A stretch of DNA of 64,000 bases from Pseudobutyrivibrio sp. UBA1225 (GTDB lineage Bacteria; Bacillota; Clostridia; Lachnospirales; Lachnospiraceae). The notes beneath the pieces are model-generated. The model was not told the origin of the DNA. It searched no databases and was given only the letters and a program-made list of their open reading frames with translations. The stretch lies in contig DBWZ01000094.1 in the NCBI GenBank assembly GCA_002309345.1, positions 11,562 to 75,561 of the forward strand, in the 5' to 3' direction. Positions 1-8,647 of this stretch are shown one piece after another. Position 1 is the first letter of the stretch; every line of letters starts with the position of its first letter. Made by a program: the position numbers and the translations under genes.

Positions 1-197
1 GCTGATGACTATATATTTTCAAAAATTACTTTTAATTTCACTAGGCGCACTCCAATGCAACGCTAATTGCTCGGCATAAGGTTTACAGAAGCATTTTATA
101 ATTACTAGAAAAAGTGTCCCCGCAGGAGCGGGCAAGTCCACCTAGAAACTTTGGTAAGACCTACACAAATGCGGGTGAGTTTGTTAGAATGTAGTTT
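1..197. other. Non-coding leader region before the first gene
   Basis: No supported reading frame was found. The only visible structure is a small hairpin at about 119-132 (CCCGC/GCGGG with an AGGA loop). The sequence may hold the tail of a transcript that begins before the window. I compared it by eye with RNase P, SRP and tmRNA consensus segments and found no convincing match. Confidence 0.4.
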
Positions 198-1151
198 ATG
201 AGAAAAAGGATTTACGCAATAATTTTAACAGTATATATGGCGATGACGGTTACGGCATGTTCCAAGTATGACGAGAAAGAAATCGCGCTGAGAGATAAAG
301 GCATCGAGGCAATGGATGTCAAGGAATATGACAAGGCGATAAAGTATTTCAACAAGGCGCTAGATTGTTCTGTTGGAAAGGTTACCGATTTAGAGTTGGA
401 CATCAACTACTATAAGGGTGCTGCTCAGTACAATGCGGGATTGTTTGATGATGCTGCGACAACATACTCAGCTCTTATCAAATATGATGAGGACAATTTC
501 AAGCCGTATTTCTTGCGGGGTAGCATCTACGCCAAAGAAGGCGAAATCGGCCAGGCTATTACAGATTATGATGCTGCAGTTGCCATCGACGAAAAGAACT
601 ATCTATTATATATTCAAATCTACGAGAATCTAAACGGTTTAGGATATACTGACCAAGGTATGGTTTACCTAAACAATGCGTTGGATATCAAGGATAGGTC
701 AGCTGAGAGTAAGTACTATAAGGGACGTATCTACTACATACTTGGAAAGACCTCTGATGCTGAGAAGCTTCTCAAAAAAGCGATAGACAAAGATATCGTA
801 GAGGCTAGACTTTATCTTGCAAAACTGTATCAGGATCAAGGCGATTATAAGAAGGCAGGAGAGCTTCTTGACGAGTACGCAAAGTCTGAAGAAGTCACTA
901 GTACAGCGCTTGGTACTTTAGGTGATATCGAGATGACAAATGGCAATTATGAGAACGCTCTTGGGTATTATCAAGCAGGGTTGAAACTCGATTCAATAGA
1001 CAATATGCCAGAGCTTATGAAGGGACAGGTAGCAGCCTTTGAAAAGCTATATCGATTCAGTGAAGCGAGAGATGCTCTCATACAATATCTAGAAAAATAT
1101 CCAAATGATGAAACGGCGAAAAAAGAGCTCATATTCCTCGAGACAAGATAA
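198..1151 (+). CDS. TPR-repeat lipoprotein
   Basis: A 317-residue protein with a lipoprotein signal: a basic start, a hydrophobic stretch and the lipobox TVTAC with Cys at about residue 21. It is therefore probably anchored on the outer face of the membrane. The rest is made of tandem 34-residue tetratricopeptide repeats (for example KYFNKALD, DAATTYSALIKY, QAITDYDAAVAID, EKLLKKAID, ALGYYQAGLKLD), a helical scaffold that usually binds partner proteins. No enzymatic motif is visible. The ATG has no clear ribosome site in the 15 bases before it. The start is kept because it gives a proper signal peptide. It appears to be a single-gene unit closed by a terminator. The specific partner is unknown. 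Confidence 0.8.
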   Translation: MRKRIYAIILTVYMAMTVTACSKYDEKEIALRDKGIEAMDVKEYDKAIKYFNKALDCSVGKVTDLELDINYYKGAAQYNAGLFDDAATTYSALIKYDEDNFKPYFLRGSIYAKEGEIGQAITDYDAAVAIDEKNYLLYIQIYENLNGLGYTDQGMVYLNNALDIKDRSAESKYYKGRIYYILGKTSDAEKLLKKAIDKDIVEARLYLAKLYQDQGDYKKAGELLDEYAKSEEVTSTALGTLGDIEMTNGNYENALGYYQAGLKLDSIDNMPELMKGQVAAFEKLYRFSEARDALIQYLEKYPNDETAKKELIFLETR

Positions 1152-1165
1152 TATCGAAAATCCAA

Positions 1166-1207
1166 AATAACTTGCTTAGACAAATTCTAAGTGAGTTATT
1201 TTTATTT
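1166..1207 (+). terminator. Intrinsic terminator after the TPR lipoprotein
   Basis: A 14-bp stem (1166-1179 with 1187-1200, two G-U pairs), a 7-base loop and a following T-rich run. Confidence 0.8.
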
Positions 1208-1278
1208 TGTCTCAAACTTCAGGTAGAGTATTTTTGTTTCAATTTCATTCAAATCTGTTTGACATGGCAAAAAGTGGC

Positions 1279-1327
1279 ATACTATATGTTGTGTGATGGT
1301 TTTGTGAAGAAACACCAAATATTGTGT
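1279..1327 (+). promoter_or_regulatory. Tandem NrdR boxes 1 and 2
   Basis: Box 1 at 1279-1294 (ATACTATATGTTGTGT) and box 2 at 1312-1327 (ACACCAAATATTGTGT) each match 14 of 16 positions of the NrdR consensus acaCwATATaTwGTGt. Their starts are 33 bp apart, about three helical turns, as is usual for paired NrdR boxes. NrdR is the ATP/dATP-sensing repressor of ribonucleotide reductase genes. The gene that follows is nrdD. The nrdR gene itself is not in the window. Confidence 0.75.
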
Positions 1328-1397
1328 GTGTTGAAACACGATTCTACCTAGAAAATTATCAAATATAAAAACCGTTTTTAGGTAATAATGACGAAAA

Positions 1398-1413
1398 ACA
1401 CAATATGTAGTGA
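1398..1413 (+). promoter_or_regulatory. Third NrdR box
   Basis: ACACAATATGTAGTGA matches 14 of 16 positions of the NrdR consensus and lies 86 bp downstream of box 2 and about 130 bp before the nrdD start. A third, distant box is beyond the usual pair. Confidence 0.6.
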
Positions 1414-1545
1414 TTGCGCGTTGAACAGGTGCCAATATTTTGATAATATAAAAGCAGTCGGAAGTACCTTATTTAGAGAAATGCATTTCAATAGTAGGGG
1501 GAGTCCTTTTTTGACATACTAGAGAAAGGAAATTGGTGAGTATAA

Positions 1546-3927
1546 TTGTTTGATGTAGTTAAGAGAGATGGGGAGATAGCAGAGTTCAATTTGGGGAAGA
1601 TTAACGATGCTATTGCAAAGGCCTTCGAGGCAACTGGAAAGGAATTCAACGACGATATTATCGGATTATTGTCTCTGCGCGTATCTGCAGATTTCCAGTC
1701 TAAGATTAAAGAGAGCAAAATCACTGTAGAGGATATTCAGGATTCTGTTGAAAACGTTTTGGAACAGACTGGCTACACTGATGTTGCCAAAGCTTACATT
1801 TTGTACAGAAAACAGCGCGAAAAGATGCGCAACATGAAGTCTACGGTCTTGGACTACAAGAATGTTGTAGATAGCTATGTAAAGGTTGAAGATTGGCGAG
1901 TTAAGGAAAACTCTACAGTTACATACTCTGTAGGTGGTCTTATCCTTTCCAACTCAGGTGCAATCACAGCCAATTACTGGCTTTCAGAAATCTACGATGA
2001 GGAAATCGCCAATGCACACCGTCGTGCCGATATCCACATCCACGATCTTTCAATGCTCACAGGATACTGCGCTGGCTGGTCGTTAAAACAGCTTATCCAA
2101 GAGGGGCTTGGTGGAATCACAGGCAAGATTACATCTGCGCCTGCTAAGCATTTATCTGTACTTTGCAATCAGATGGTCAACTTCCTCGGTATCATGCAAA
2201 ATGAGTGGGCTGGTGCTCAGGCATTTTCATCATTTGATACATATCTTGCACCATTCGTAAAGTCGGATAATTTATCATACGACGAGGTTAAAAAATGCCT
2301 TGAGGCATTTGTATACGGTGTCAACACACCTTCACGTTGGGGTACTCAGGCACCATTCTCTAACATCACTTTAGATTGGACTGTACCAAACGATTTGGCA
2401 GAGCTTCCAGCTATCGTTGGTGGCAAAGAGATGGACTTCAAGTACAAGGATTGCAAGAAGGAAATGGATATGGTTAACAAGGCATTCCTCGAGATCATGA
2501 TTGAGGGTGATGCCAACGGTCGTGGATTCCAGTATCCTATCCCTACATATTCAATCACACGTGATTTCGATTGGTCAGACACCGAAAACAACAGACTATT
2601 ATTCGAAATGACAGCAAAGTATGGCACACCATACTTCAGCAACTATATCAATTCCGATATGGAGCCAAGCGATGTTCGTTCTATGTGCTGCCGTCTCCGT
2701 CTTGACCTTCGCGAGCTTCGCAAAAAGTCAGGTGGATTCTTCGGTTCAGGCGAGAGCACAGGTTCAGTTGGTGTTGTTACAATCAACATGCCACGTATCG
2801 CATATCAGGCTAAGGACGAAGCAGATTTCTACGCTCGCTTAGACAAGCTGATGGATATCTCTGCTCGTTCACTTAAGATTAAGCGTGGTGTTATCACCAA
2901 GCTTTTGGACGAGGGCTTGTATCCATACACCAAGAGATATCTCGGAACATTTAACAACCACTTCTCAACAATCGGTCTTATCGGTATGAACGAAGTTGGT
3001 CTTAACGCTAACTGGCTTCGCGCAGATATGACAGACAAGAGAGTGCAGGAGTTCTCAAAGGATGTTCTCAATCACATGCGTGAGCGCCTCTCTGATTACC
3101 AAGAGATGTACGGTGATCTCTACAACCTTGAGGCAACACCAGCAGAGTCTACAACCTACCGCTTTGCAAAGCATGATAGAGAGCAGTTCCCAGATATCAT
3201 CACTGCAGGCAAAGAAGGCGATACTCCATTCTATACCAACAGCTCACACATGCCAGTAGAGTTTACATCAGATATCTTTGATGCACTCGAGGTTCAGGAC
3301 GAGCTTCAGACACTTTATACATCAGGCACTGTTTTCCATGCATTCATCGGCGAGAAGCTTCCTACATGGGAGTCAGCAGCAAGCCTTGTTAGAAAGATTG
3401 CGGAAAACTACAGATTGCCATACTATACACTTTCTCCTACATACTCAGTATGTAAGGAGCACGGCTACATTGCTGGCGAGCACTACACATGCCCACACTG
3501 CGGCAAGACTGCCGAGGTTTACAGCCGTATCACAGGTTACTATCGTCCAGTTCAAAACTGGAACGAGGGCAAGACTCAAGAGTATAAGAATCGTAAGCTC
3601 TACGATATAGCAGGTTCAGTATGCCGTCGTTCTGGCGAGCAGAAGGCAGCCCAGGCTAAAGAGCCTCAGGTGAATGTTGAAATTGTTTCAGAAGAGCTTA
3701 ACACAGGCGTTAAATATCTGTTTACAACAAAGACATGCCCTAACTGTGCTAGAGCCAAAGAAATTCTCGAAGACGAGGAATATATCGTCATCGACGCAGA
3801 GGAGCAGCAGGATCTCACTAGAAAATATGGTGTTATGCAGGCTCCAACACTTGTGGTAATCAACGGCGATGAAGTTAAACGTTATGCTAATGCAAGCAAC
3901 ATCCAAAAGTATGTTGATGAAAACTAG
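1546..3927 (+). CDS. nrdD: Anaerobic (class III) ribonucleotide reductase with a fused redoxin domain
   Basis: This glycyl-radical enzyme reduces ribonucleoside triphosphates to deoxyribonucleotides without oxygen. Residues 1 to about 95 form an ATP-cone (starting VVKRDG). The large barrel domain follows. Cys636, His639, Cys649 and Cys652 are candidates for the zinc site, and Gly664 in RITGYYRPV is the expected radical glycine. Beyond the normal family end, about residues 720-793 form a glutaredoxin/thioredoxin-like domain with TCPNC (Cys731, Cys734) and a cis-Pro segment QAPTL, which could serve as a built-in reductant. The start is TTG, with GGTGAG five bases upstream. Three NrdR boxes precede it. 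The radical activase NrdG, usually next door, is not encoded here, so it must lie elsewhere. Confidence 0.93.
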   Translation: MFDVVKRDGEIAEFNLGKINDAIAKAFEATGKEFNDDIIGLLSLRVSADFQSKIKESKITVEDIQDSVENVLEQTGYTDVAKAYILYRKQREKMRNMKSTVLDYKNVVDSYVKVEDWRVKENSTVTYSVGGLILSNSGAITANYWLSEIYDEEIANAHRRADIHIHDLSMLTGYCAGWSLKQLIQEGLGGITGKITSAPAKHLSVLCNQMVNFLGIMQNEWAGAQAFSSFDTYLAPFVKSDNLSYDEVKKCLEAFVYGVNTPSRWGTQAPFSNITLDWTVPNDLAELPAIVGGKEMDFKYKDCKKEMDMVNKAFLEIMIEGDANGRGFQYPIPTYSITRDFDWSDTENNRLLFEMTAKYGTPYFSNYINSDMEPSDVRSMCCRLRLDLRELRKKSGGFFGSGESTGSVGVVTINMPRIAYQAKDEADFYARLDKLMDISARSLKIKRGVITKLLDEGLYPYTKRYLGTFNNHFSTIGLIGMNEVGLNANWLRADMTDKRVQEFSKDVLNHMRERLSDYQEMYGDLYNLEATPAESTTYRFAKHDREQFPDIITAGKEGDTPFYTNSSHMPVEFTSDIFDALEVQDELQTLYTSGTVFHAFIGEKLPTWESAASLVRKIAENYRLPYYTLSPTYSVCKEHGYIAGEHYTCPHCGKTAEVYSRITGYYRPVQNWNEGKTQEYKNRKLYDIAGSVCRRSGEQKAAQAKEPQVNVEIVSEELNTGVKYLFTTKTCPNCARAKEILEDEEYIVIDAEEQQDLTRKYGVMQAPTLVVINGDEVKRYANASNIQKYVDEN

Positions 3928-3992
3928 TACTAGCTGCCGTTTATTACATCAAACTTTAAACAAGGCACAATCTGTGCTAATATAAAAACAGA

Positions 3993-4035
3993 AGCAGACG
4001 ATGATGTCACTAACAGGCATCTCGTCTGCTTTTTT
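3993..4035 (+). terminator. Intrinsic terminator after nrdD
   Basis: A perfect 9-bp stem (3993-4001 with 4022-4030), an inner GATG/CATC extension and a T run. An apparent start codon for the next frame at 4001 lies inside this hairpin and is rejected as a translation start. Confidence 0.85.
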
Positions 4036-4114
4036 CTCTATAGGCAATTATTTACAGCAATTTAGTTTTGCAAAGCAAAACTCTTTCTTAACTTACTTTT
4101 TGGGGGAGGTTGCT

Positions 4115-6694
4115 ATGGCAGCATTCGAAAAGATACTATCAGGAATTCCACAGATGGATGAGGCTCTAGACTACATACGATTGGGGGATAACGTAGTCTT
4201 TAGAGTATCTACTTTAGATGAATTCAAGTTTTTTTTGAATCCATATGTGGAGCAGGCAAAGATTGATAAACGAAGAATAATATACTTTAGATTTGCAAGC
4301 CACGAGCCATTAGTTCAGGATTGCCCTGAGATTAAAAAATGCGAAATTCCTTTGTCTCATCGTTTTGAAAATTTTACGGTGGACATCCACAATATTATTG
4401 CTGAAGAGGGATATGATGCATTCTATATCTTCGACTGTTTATCTGAGTTGCAGGCGGCGTGGGCGACTGATTTAATGATGGGCAATTTTTTCAAGGTTAC
4501 TTGTCCGTTTTTATTTACGCTAGATACAGTGGCTTATTTTCCGGTGCTTAGAGGTAAGCATTCTGTCCACGCAATTAACAAAATCAAGAACACAGCTCAG
4601 GTATTTATAGATGTTTATTCCGACGATAAAAACATCTACGTTAGACCAGAGAAGGTTTGGAACAGGAGTGATGAAAAGATGCTGCTGCCCCATGTCTATG
4701 ACAGGGACACAGGGGATTTTTATCCGATTTTGGATGGAGTAAAGGCGAGCAGATTTTATCAGATCCTTGGTAAGATGCAAAGATCACAAAGGGAGCAGCA
4801 TTCAGATTATTGGGATAGGTTTTTTAATCAAGCCAAGAGCTTGTATGAGCAGGGACAGGATATAAAGGATTACGCCGATAAGATGTGCAATATCATGATG
4901 ACCCGGGACGAGAAAATGCGTCAGATGGTGAAGAGCAACTTTACACCGGAGGATTATTTTGAAGTCAGAGAGCATATGATTGGCACAGGAATGATTGGTG
5001 GAAAATCCTGCGGTATGCTTCTGTCTAGGGCAATAGTGCGCAACAAGCTGCCGCAGACCTATGACAATATTGAACCGCATGATTCTTTTTACATTGGTTC
5101 AGATGTTTATTACACCTATATAGTTGATAACAATTTCTGGGATTTACGTGTAAAGCAAAGGACGGAGGAGGGGTTCTTTTCTCTGGCCAAACAGTTTTCT
5201 GACAAGCTGATAAATGGAGTTTTTAACGAAGCGATTCGGGATGAGTTTAGAGATATTATTGACTATTATGGACAGGACCCTTATATAGTTCGTTCGAGTA
5301 GTATTCTTGAGGATGGATTCGGCAACGCCTTTGCCGGAAAATACGAATCTGTTTTTTGTGTCAATCGCGGTACTGAAGAGGAACGTTTGGAGGAATTCGA
5401 AAATGCGGTAAGAACTGTCTACGCTAGTTCAATGAATCTTTCTGCGCTAGATTACCGAAAAAGAAGAGGCCTAGAGAAGCGTGATGAGCAGATGGCGCTG
5501 TTGGTCCAAAGAGTGTCCGGTTCTTACTATGATAATTACTTCATGCCTTGTGCTGCAGGTGTAGGCTATTCCTATAGTCCGTACAAATTCATAAAGGATA
5601 TAGATCAGTCCAAAGGAATGCTTCGCCTTGTTATGGGACTTGGAACCTCTGCAGTTGATAGGACCGAGGGCTCATATCCACGTTTAGTTAGCCTAGCTGC
5701 ACCTGACAAAACCGTATATACGAATTCCGCTGACATGCATAAGTTTTCGCAAAGAAAAATTGAGGTGGTTGATACAAAGGAGAGATGCTTAAAGCAGCTT
5801 GAGGTAAGCCAGCTGCTGCCAACATTATCCTTCTATCTTAAAACTATGATGTTAGATCACGATTATGATGTCGAAAGCCGCTTGCGTGAGACAGGAAGAA
5901 ACACGGAGGTAATGTTTGTATCCTGTAGAGGGCTTGTAAAAAGGTCAGAAATTATAGGAGCATTAAGGGATATAATGGCATGCATTCAAGATGAATATCA
6001 ATATCCTGTCGATATAGAATATGCTATTAATCTTTCGGAAAATGATGAGTACATGATAAATCTACTGCAGTGTCGTCCTTTGCAGGTCTATAAAGATTTG
6101 GGGGAAGTATCTATTCCAAAGAACTTGGCGAAAGAACAGATATTATTGGAAAGCTACGGAGCCTCTATGGGCCTTTCTAGGCAGGTGAAGCTAGATTTGA
6201 TTGTCTATGTAGATCCTATTGCCTATTACAATATGCCACACTACGAAAAAGTCAAGGTGGCACAGTTAATCAGCAAGGTGAATTGGTATAGTCCTACTAA
6301 GGATAAGCATATGTTTTTGATGTCTCCAGGAAGACTTGGCACATCATCTCCAGAGCTGGGAGTGCCAACTTCATTTGCAGATATAAGCGGATTTGAAGCA
6401 ATCTGCGAGATAGAAGAAAAGAAGGCAGGCTACAATCCTGAGCTATCCTACGGTAGTCATATGTTTCAAGATTTGGTGGAGCAGGATATACTTTACACTG
6501 CTGTCTTTAGCAATGCGGAGCGAACTATATTTAACCCAGACATACTTAAGTCAGTTAGTGCTAAAAACATCACACACACCTTTGAGGGAGGTGACGAGCT
6601 GAAGGATATAGTGCAAGTATATGATGTTTCCCAGTTAGATTGCGAAATGTACAACGATATTAAAGAGGAACATTTCCTTATATATTTCAAATAA
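4115..6694 (+). CDS. PEP synthase/PPDK N-terminal-like (pyruvate-phosphate-dikinase ATP-binding) protein
   Basis: An 859-residue protein. The first ~230 residues resemble a RecA/KaiC-type fold without an intact Walker A. From about residue 290 the nucleotide-grasp domain of pyruvate phosphate dikinase/PEP synthase is recognisable: MIGGKSCGMLL, then YIVRSSSILEDGFGNAFAGK and a conserved internal stretch with RLVMGLG and INLLQCRPLQ. The central swivelling phosphohistidine domain and the C-terminal PEP-binding barrel of true PEP synthase are not visible. This is therefore probably not a complete glycolytic enzyme. It may be a phosphotransferase acting on a partner or another substrate. The start at 4115 is chosen over upstream frame extension because GGGGGAGG lies just before it. 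It runs convergently towards the LysR gene, with 4 bp between stops and no terminator. Confidence 0.7.
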   Translation: MAAFEKILSGIPQMDEALDYIRLGDNVVFRVSTLDEFKFFLNPYVEQAKIDKRRIIYFRFASHEPLVQDCPEIKKCEIPLSHRFENFTVDIHNIIAEEGYDAFYIFDCLSELQAAWATDLMMGNFFKVTCPFLFTLDTVAYFPVLRGKHSVHAINKIKNTAQVFIDVYSDDKNIYVRPEKVWNRSDEKMLLPHVYDRDTGDFYPILDGVKASRFYQILGKMQRSQREQHSDYWDRFFNQAKSLYEQGQDIKDYADKMCNIMMTRDEKMRQMVKSNFTPEDYFEVREHMIGTGMIGGKSCGMLLSRAIVRNKLPQTYDNIEPHDSFYIGSDVYYTYIVDNNFWDLRVKQRTEEGFFSLAKQFSDKLINGVFNEAIRDEFRDIIDYYGQDPYIVRSSSILEDGFGNAFAGKYESVFCVNRGTEEERLEEFENAVRTVYASSMNLSALDYRKRRGLEKRDEQMALLVQRVSGSYYDNYFMPCAAGVGYSYSPYKFIKDIDQSKGMLRLVMGLGTSAVDRTEGSYPRLVSLAAPDKTVYTNSADMHKFSQRKIEVVDTKERCLKQLEVSQLLPTLSFYLKTMMLDHDYDVESRLRETGRNTEVMFVSCRGLVKRSEIIGALRDIMACIQDEYQYPVDIEYAINLSENDEYMINLLQCRPLQVYKDLGEVSIPKNLAKEQILLESYGASMGLSRQVKLDLIVYVDPIAYYNMPHYEKVKVAQLISKVNWYSPTKDKHMFLMSPGRLGTSSPELGVPTSFADISGFEAICEIEEKKAGYNPELSYGSHMFQDLVEQDILYTAVFSNAERTIFNPDILKSVSAKNITHTFEGGDELKDIVQVYDVSQLDCEMYNDIKEEHFLIYFK

Positions 6695-6698
6695 TACT

Positions 6699-7595
6699 TT
6701 AGACAGGGGCTTGTAGGTTATTAAAGTAATCTACTATAGCCCCTTTTAATGCGTTTGCTTCGGCGCTTAAAATATTATCCTTGTTGTATACAATATAGAG
6801 CTTTTTTACTAACCATTCTTCTTTGAAATGCACAATCTTTAACTTATCGGATTTGTTCTTCTTGGCCAGATATTCTAAGCTCATTCCTAGTGCATAGTTT
6901 TCTTCAGCCATGGAATGAATCAGATGAATATCGGAGGTCTCTAGTATTATGTTTGGAAATTCTACTGGCTCGTCAAAGCTATACAGCTGATTTAGGCTGG
7001 TTGTAGATTTGGCGTCCTTCACTACCATAGGTTCTCCACTTATTTCAGAAAAAGATACAGAATTTCTTTTGGCAAGAGGATGATTTTTGTTTACCACTAA
7101 ACAAAATGGCTCACTGCACAGTTGTTCATAGCCAAAATAATGCGGATTGAATGGTCCAGGAATAATGCCAAGCTCAACCTTGTGTTTCTTTATTTTTTCA
7201 AGGATATAGTCATCTGTAAATTCCTTCAAATTGATTTGAATTTCCGGAAAGCTATCATGGAACTTTTTGAAGAAAGTCGCAGGTATCAGTTGCGGGAAAT
7301 CGTAGGAACAAAAGATAGAGACAGTTTTTATTGGTCGTTGACTTTTAAATAATCTGTCGGTTATCAATTCATATTCTTCGAGGATGTTTTTTGCGTGAAT
7401 GGATAAACGTGCAGCTTCATTAGTGGGAACAATCCTATTATGTTTATGTTCAAACAGATTTGTTCCTAATTCTTTTTCTAAAGCGGCAATAGTTTTGCTA
7501 ATACCTTGGGGAGTCACAAATAAATTTGAAGCAGCCTTTGAGATGCTTTTAGTAGAATAAACTTCTAGAAAGTATGCCAGTTGACGTTGATTCAT
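6699..7595 (-). CDS. LysR-family transcriptional regulator
   Basis: A 298-residue LysR-type regulator. Residues 1-60 are the winged helix-turn-helix (starting MNQRQLAYFLEVYSTKS, then SKAASNLFVTPQGISKTIAALE). The rest is the periplasmic-binding-like effector domain. The ATG at 7595 is preceded by GGAGG at a good distance and gives the family-typical N-terminus, so a 41-residue upstream extension is rejected. It is transcribed divergently from the oxidoreductase/permease operon starting at 7881. By the usual LysR arrangement it is the likely activator of that operon. Its leader contains an intrinsic terminator (7627-7660). The effector is not readable from sequence. A substrate or intermediate of the operon is the obvious guess. 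Confidence 0.9.
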   Translation of the reverse strand: MNQRQLAYFLEVYSTKSISKAASNLFVTPQGISKTIAALEKELGTNLFEHKHNRIVPTNEAARLSIHAKNILEEYELITDRLFKSQRPIKTVSIFCSYDFPQLIPATFFKKFHDSFPEIQINLKEFTDDYILEKIKKHKVELGIIPGPFNPHYFGYEQLCSEPFCLVVNKNHPLAKRNSVSFSEISGEPMVVKDAKSTTSLNQLYSFDEPVEFPNIILETSDIHLIHSMAEENYALGMSLEYLAKKNKSDKLKIVHFKEEWLVKKLYIVYNKDNILSAEANALKGAIVDYFNNLQAPV

Positions 7596-7626
7596 GATAG
7601 AGCCTCCAATTACCTTATTAATTCCT

Positions 7627-7660
7627 AAAAAGAAAAGCGCATGGAAAAAACTCCATGCGC
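7627..7660 (-). terminator. Intrinsic terminator inside the LysR gene leader
   Basis: GCGCATGGA (7637-7645) pairs perfectly with 7652-7660. Read on the minus strand the stem is followed by TTTTCTTTTT. It lies about 30 bases upstream of the LysR start codon, so it would stop LysR transcripts before the gene unless read through. It is an attenuator candidate. Confidence 0.65.
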
Positions 7661-7716
7661 CTTTGCGTTTGTTTAGATTAATTATATCTACAGAAAAAAG
7701 AAAGTCAAGTAACTTC

Positions 7717-7728
7717 AACCAAATGGTT
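7717..7728. promoter_or_regulatory. Palindrome in the divergent promoter, possible LysR operator
   Basis: AACCAAATGGTT (5-bp arms, 2-bp centre) lies between the LysR gene and the oxidoreductase operon. Its position suits autoregulation and activation. It has the symmetry but not a clean T-N11-A LysR box, so this is tentative. Confidence 0.35.
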
Positions 7729-7812
7729 TATCAGATAAATTAAACATCTGCTTTTAAATTGTTAGATTTAATGATATAAATTACTCAACAAGAAAACAAG
7801 CAGCTAAGAACA

Positions 7813-7846
7813 AAGGCGTTCACACAAGATGTGTGGGCGCCTTTTT
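7813..7846 (+). terminator. Intrinsic terminator in the leader of the RidA/oxidoreductase operon
   Basis: GGCGTTCACAC (7815-7825) pairs with GTGTGGGCGCC (7831-7841) including two G-U pairs, then TTTTT. The stem is only about 35 bases before the first start codon. It faces the opposite way to the LysR-leader terminator, so both divergent transcripts appear attenuated. Confidence 0.65.
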
Positions 7847-7880
7847 CAGATTTATATTAAAGGAAAGTGAGGTAATTGTT

Positions 7881-8273
7881 ATGGAACTGAAGAGAACAAA
7901 CTATAGCTCAGGTGCACCGCTAGAAGAAAAGGTTGGTTACTCAAGAATGGTAAAGATTGGACCTTATATAAAAATAGGTGGAACCACATCAGTCCAAGGT
8001 GATGGAACAGTCTATGGAGAAGATGCATACGAGCAAACAAAATACGTTTTAGACAAGCAGATCAAATTACTTGAACAGGCTGGTGCAACAAAAGAGGATG
8101 TCTTTTCAGTTTTTATTTATACAACAGACATCACAGCTGGTGGAAAGATTTGTGAGGCATATTCAGAATTCTTTAAAGAAGTCAAACCACTAAACACAAT
8201 GGTTGAAATAACAAGATTAAATCGACCTACACAAATCGTAGAAATAGAAATGGAAGCAATGCTTACAGATTAA
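7881..8273 (+). CDS. RidA/YjgF-family enamine/imine deaminase
   Basis: A 130-residue RidA-family protein: GPYIKIGGTTSVQGDG near the N-terminus and the conserved C-terminal VEITRLNRPTQIVEIEMEA, which contains the family arginine. RidA proteins hydrolyse reactive enamines and imines released by enzymes acting on amino acids. As first gene of an operon with amino/imino-acid oxidoreductases, it most likely clears or processes their imine product. The start at 7881 follows AGTGAGG. A 16-residue upstream extension runs through the leader hairpin and is rejected. The next gene begins 22 bp downstream behind AGGAGG. Confidence 0.85.
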   Translation: MELKRTNYSSGAPLEEKVGYSRMVKIGPYIKIGGTTSVQGDGTVYGEDAYEQTKYVLDKQIKLLEQAGATKEDVFSVFIYTTDITAGGKICEAYSEFFKEVKPLNTMVEITRLNRPTQIVEIEMEAMLTD

Positions 8274-8295
8274 ATAGAAGGTATAGGAGGTCAAG

Positions 8296-8604
8296 ATGAG
8301 CAGAATAGTAGAACATCCGATACTAGAAAAGCAGGAAGAAAAGAAGTTAGTATCATTTGAATTTGATGGTAAAGAATATAAAGGGTATGAAGGGGAACCA
8401 ATTGCCATAGCGCTTAAAGCAAACGGAGTGATGATCCATCGGTACACAAAAAAGGAACATAAGCCAAGAGGTTTGTTTTGTGCCATTGGAAGATGCACCG
8501 ATTGTGTAATGGTTGTAGATGGAGAGCCTAATATTAGAACCTGTGTGACACCTCTTAAGGAGGGAATGGTAGTTCAGACACAGAACGGTGTGGAAGCCAT
8601 GTAG
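8296..8604 (+). CDS. [2Fe-2S]-binding small subunit of an amino/imino-acid dehydrogenase
   Basis: A 102-residue protein with the Fer2_4 pattern: CAIGRCTDC followed by a fourth Cys in NIRTC, together a plant-type [2Fe-2S] site at about residues 61-82. Proteins of this size are the small (gamma) subunits of HcnABC hydrogen cyanide synthase, octopine/nopaline oxidase and D-hydroxyproline dehydrogenase, or form the N-terminus of sarcosine oxidase alpha. It probably passes electrons between the FAD subunits encoded at 8648 and 10559. AGGAGG precedes the ATG. The spacing is tight with both neighbours. Confidence 0.85.
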   Translation: MSRIVEHPILEKQEEKKLVSFEFDGKEYKGYEGEPIAIALKANGVMIHRYTKKEHKPRGLFCAIGRCTDCVMVVDGEPNIRTCVTPLKEGMVVQTQNGVEAM

Positions 8605-8647
8605 TAGCAGAGGAAAGAAATTATAGATTATCAGGGAGGTATGTTTA

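Noticed and set aside
1..197. Possible structured RNA (RNase P, SRP or tmRNA tail)
   Set aside because: Only short look-alike words such as GGTTTACAGAA. Conserved cores of these RNAs are missing.
1511..1546. TTGACA and TATAAT just before nrdD, looking like a consensus promoter
   Set aside because: The spacer is 24 bp, far from 17, and the -10 would overlap the start codon.
4001..4114. N-terminal extension of the PPDK-like protein
   Set aside because: The extended start lies inside the nrdD terminator. A strong GGGGGAGG precedes the ATG at 4115.
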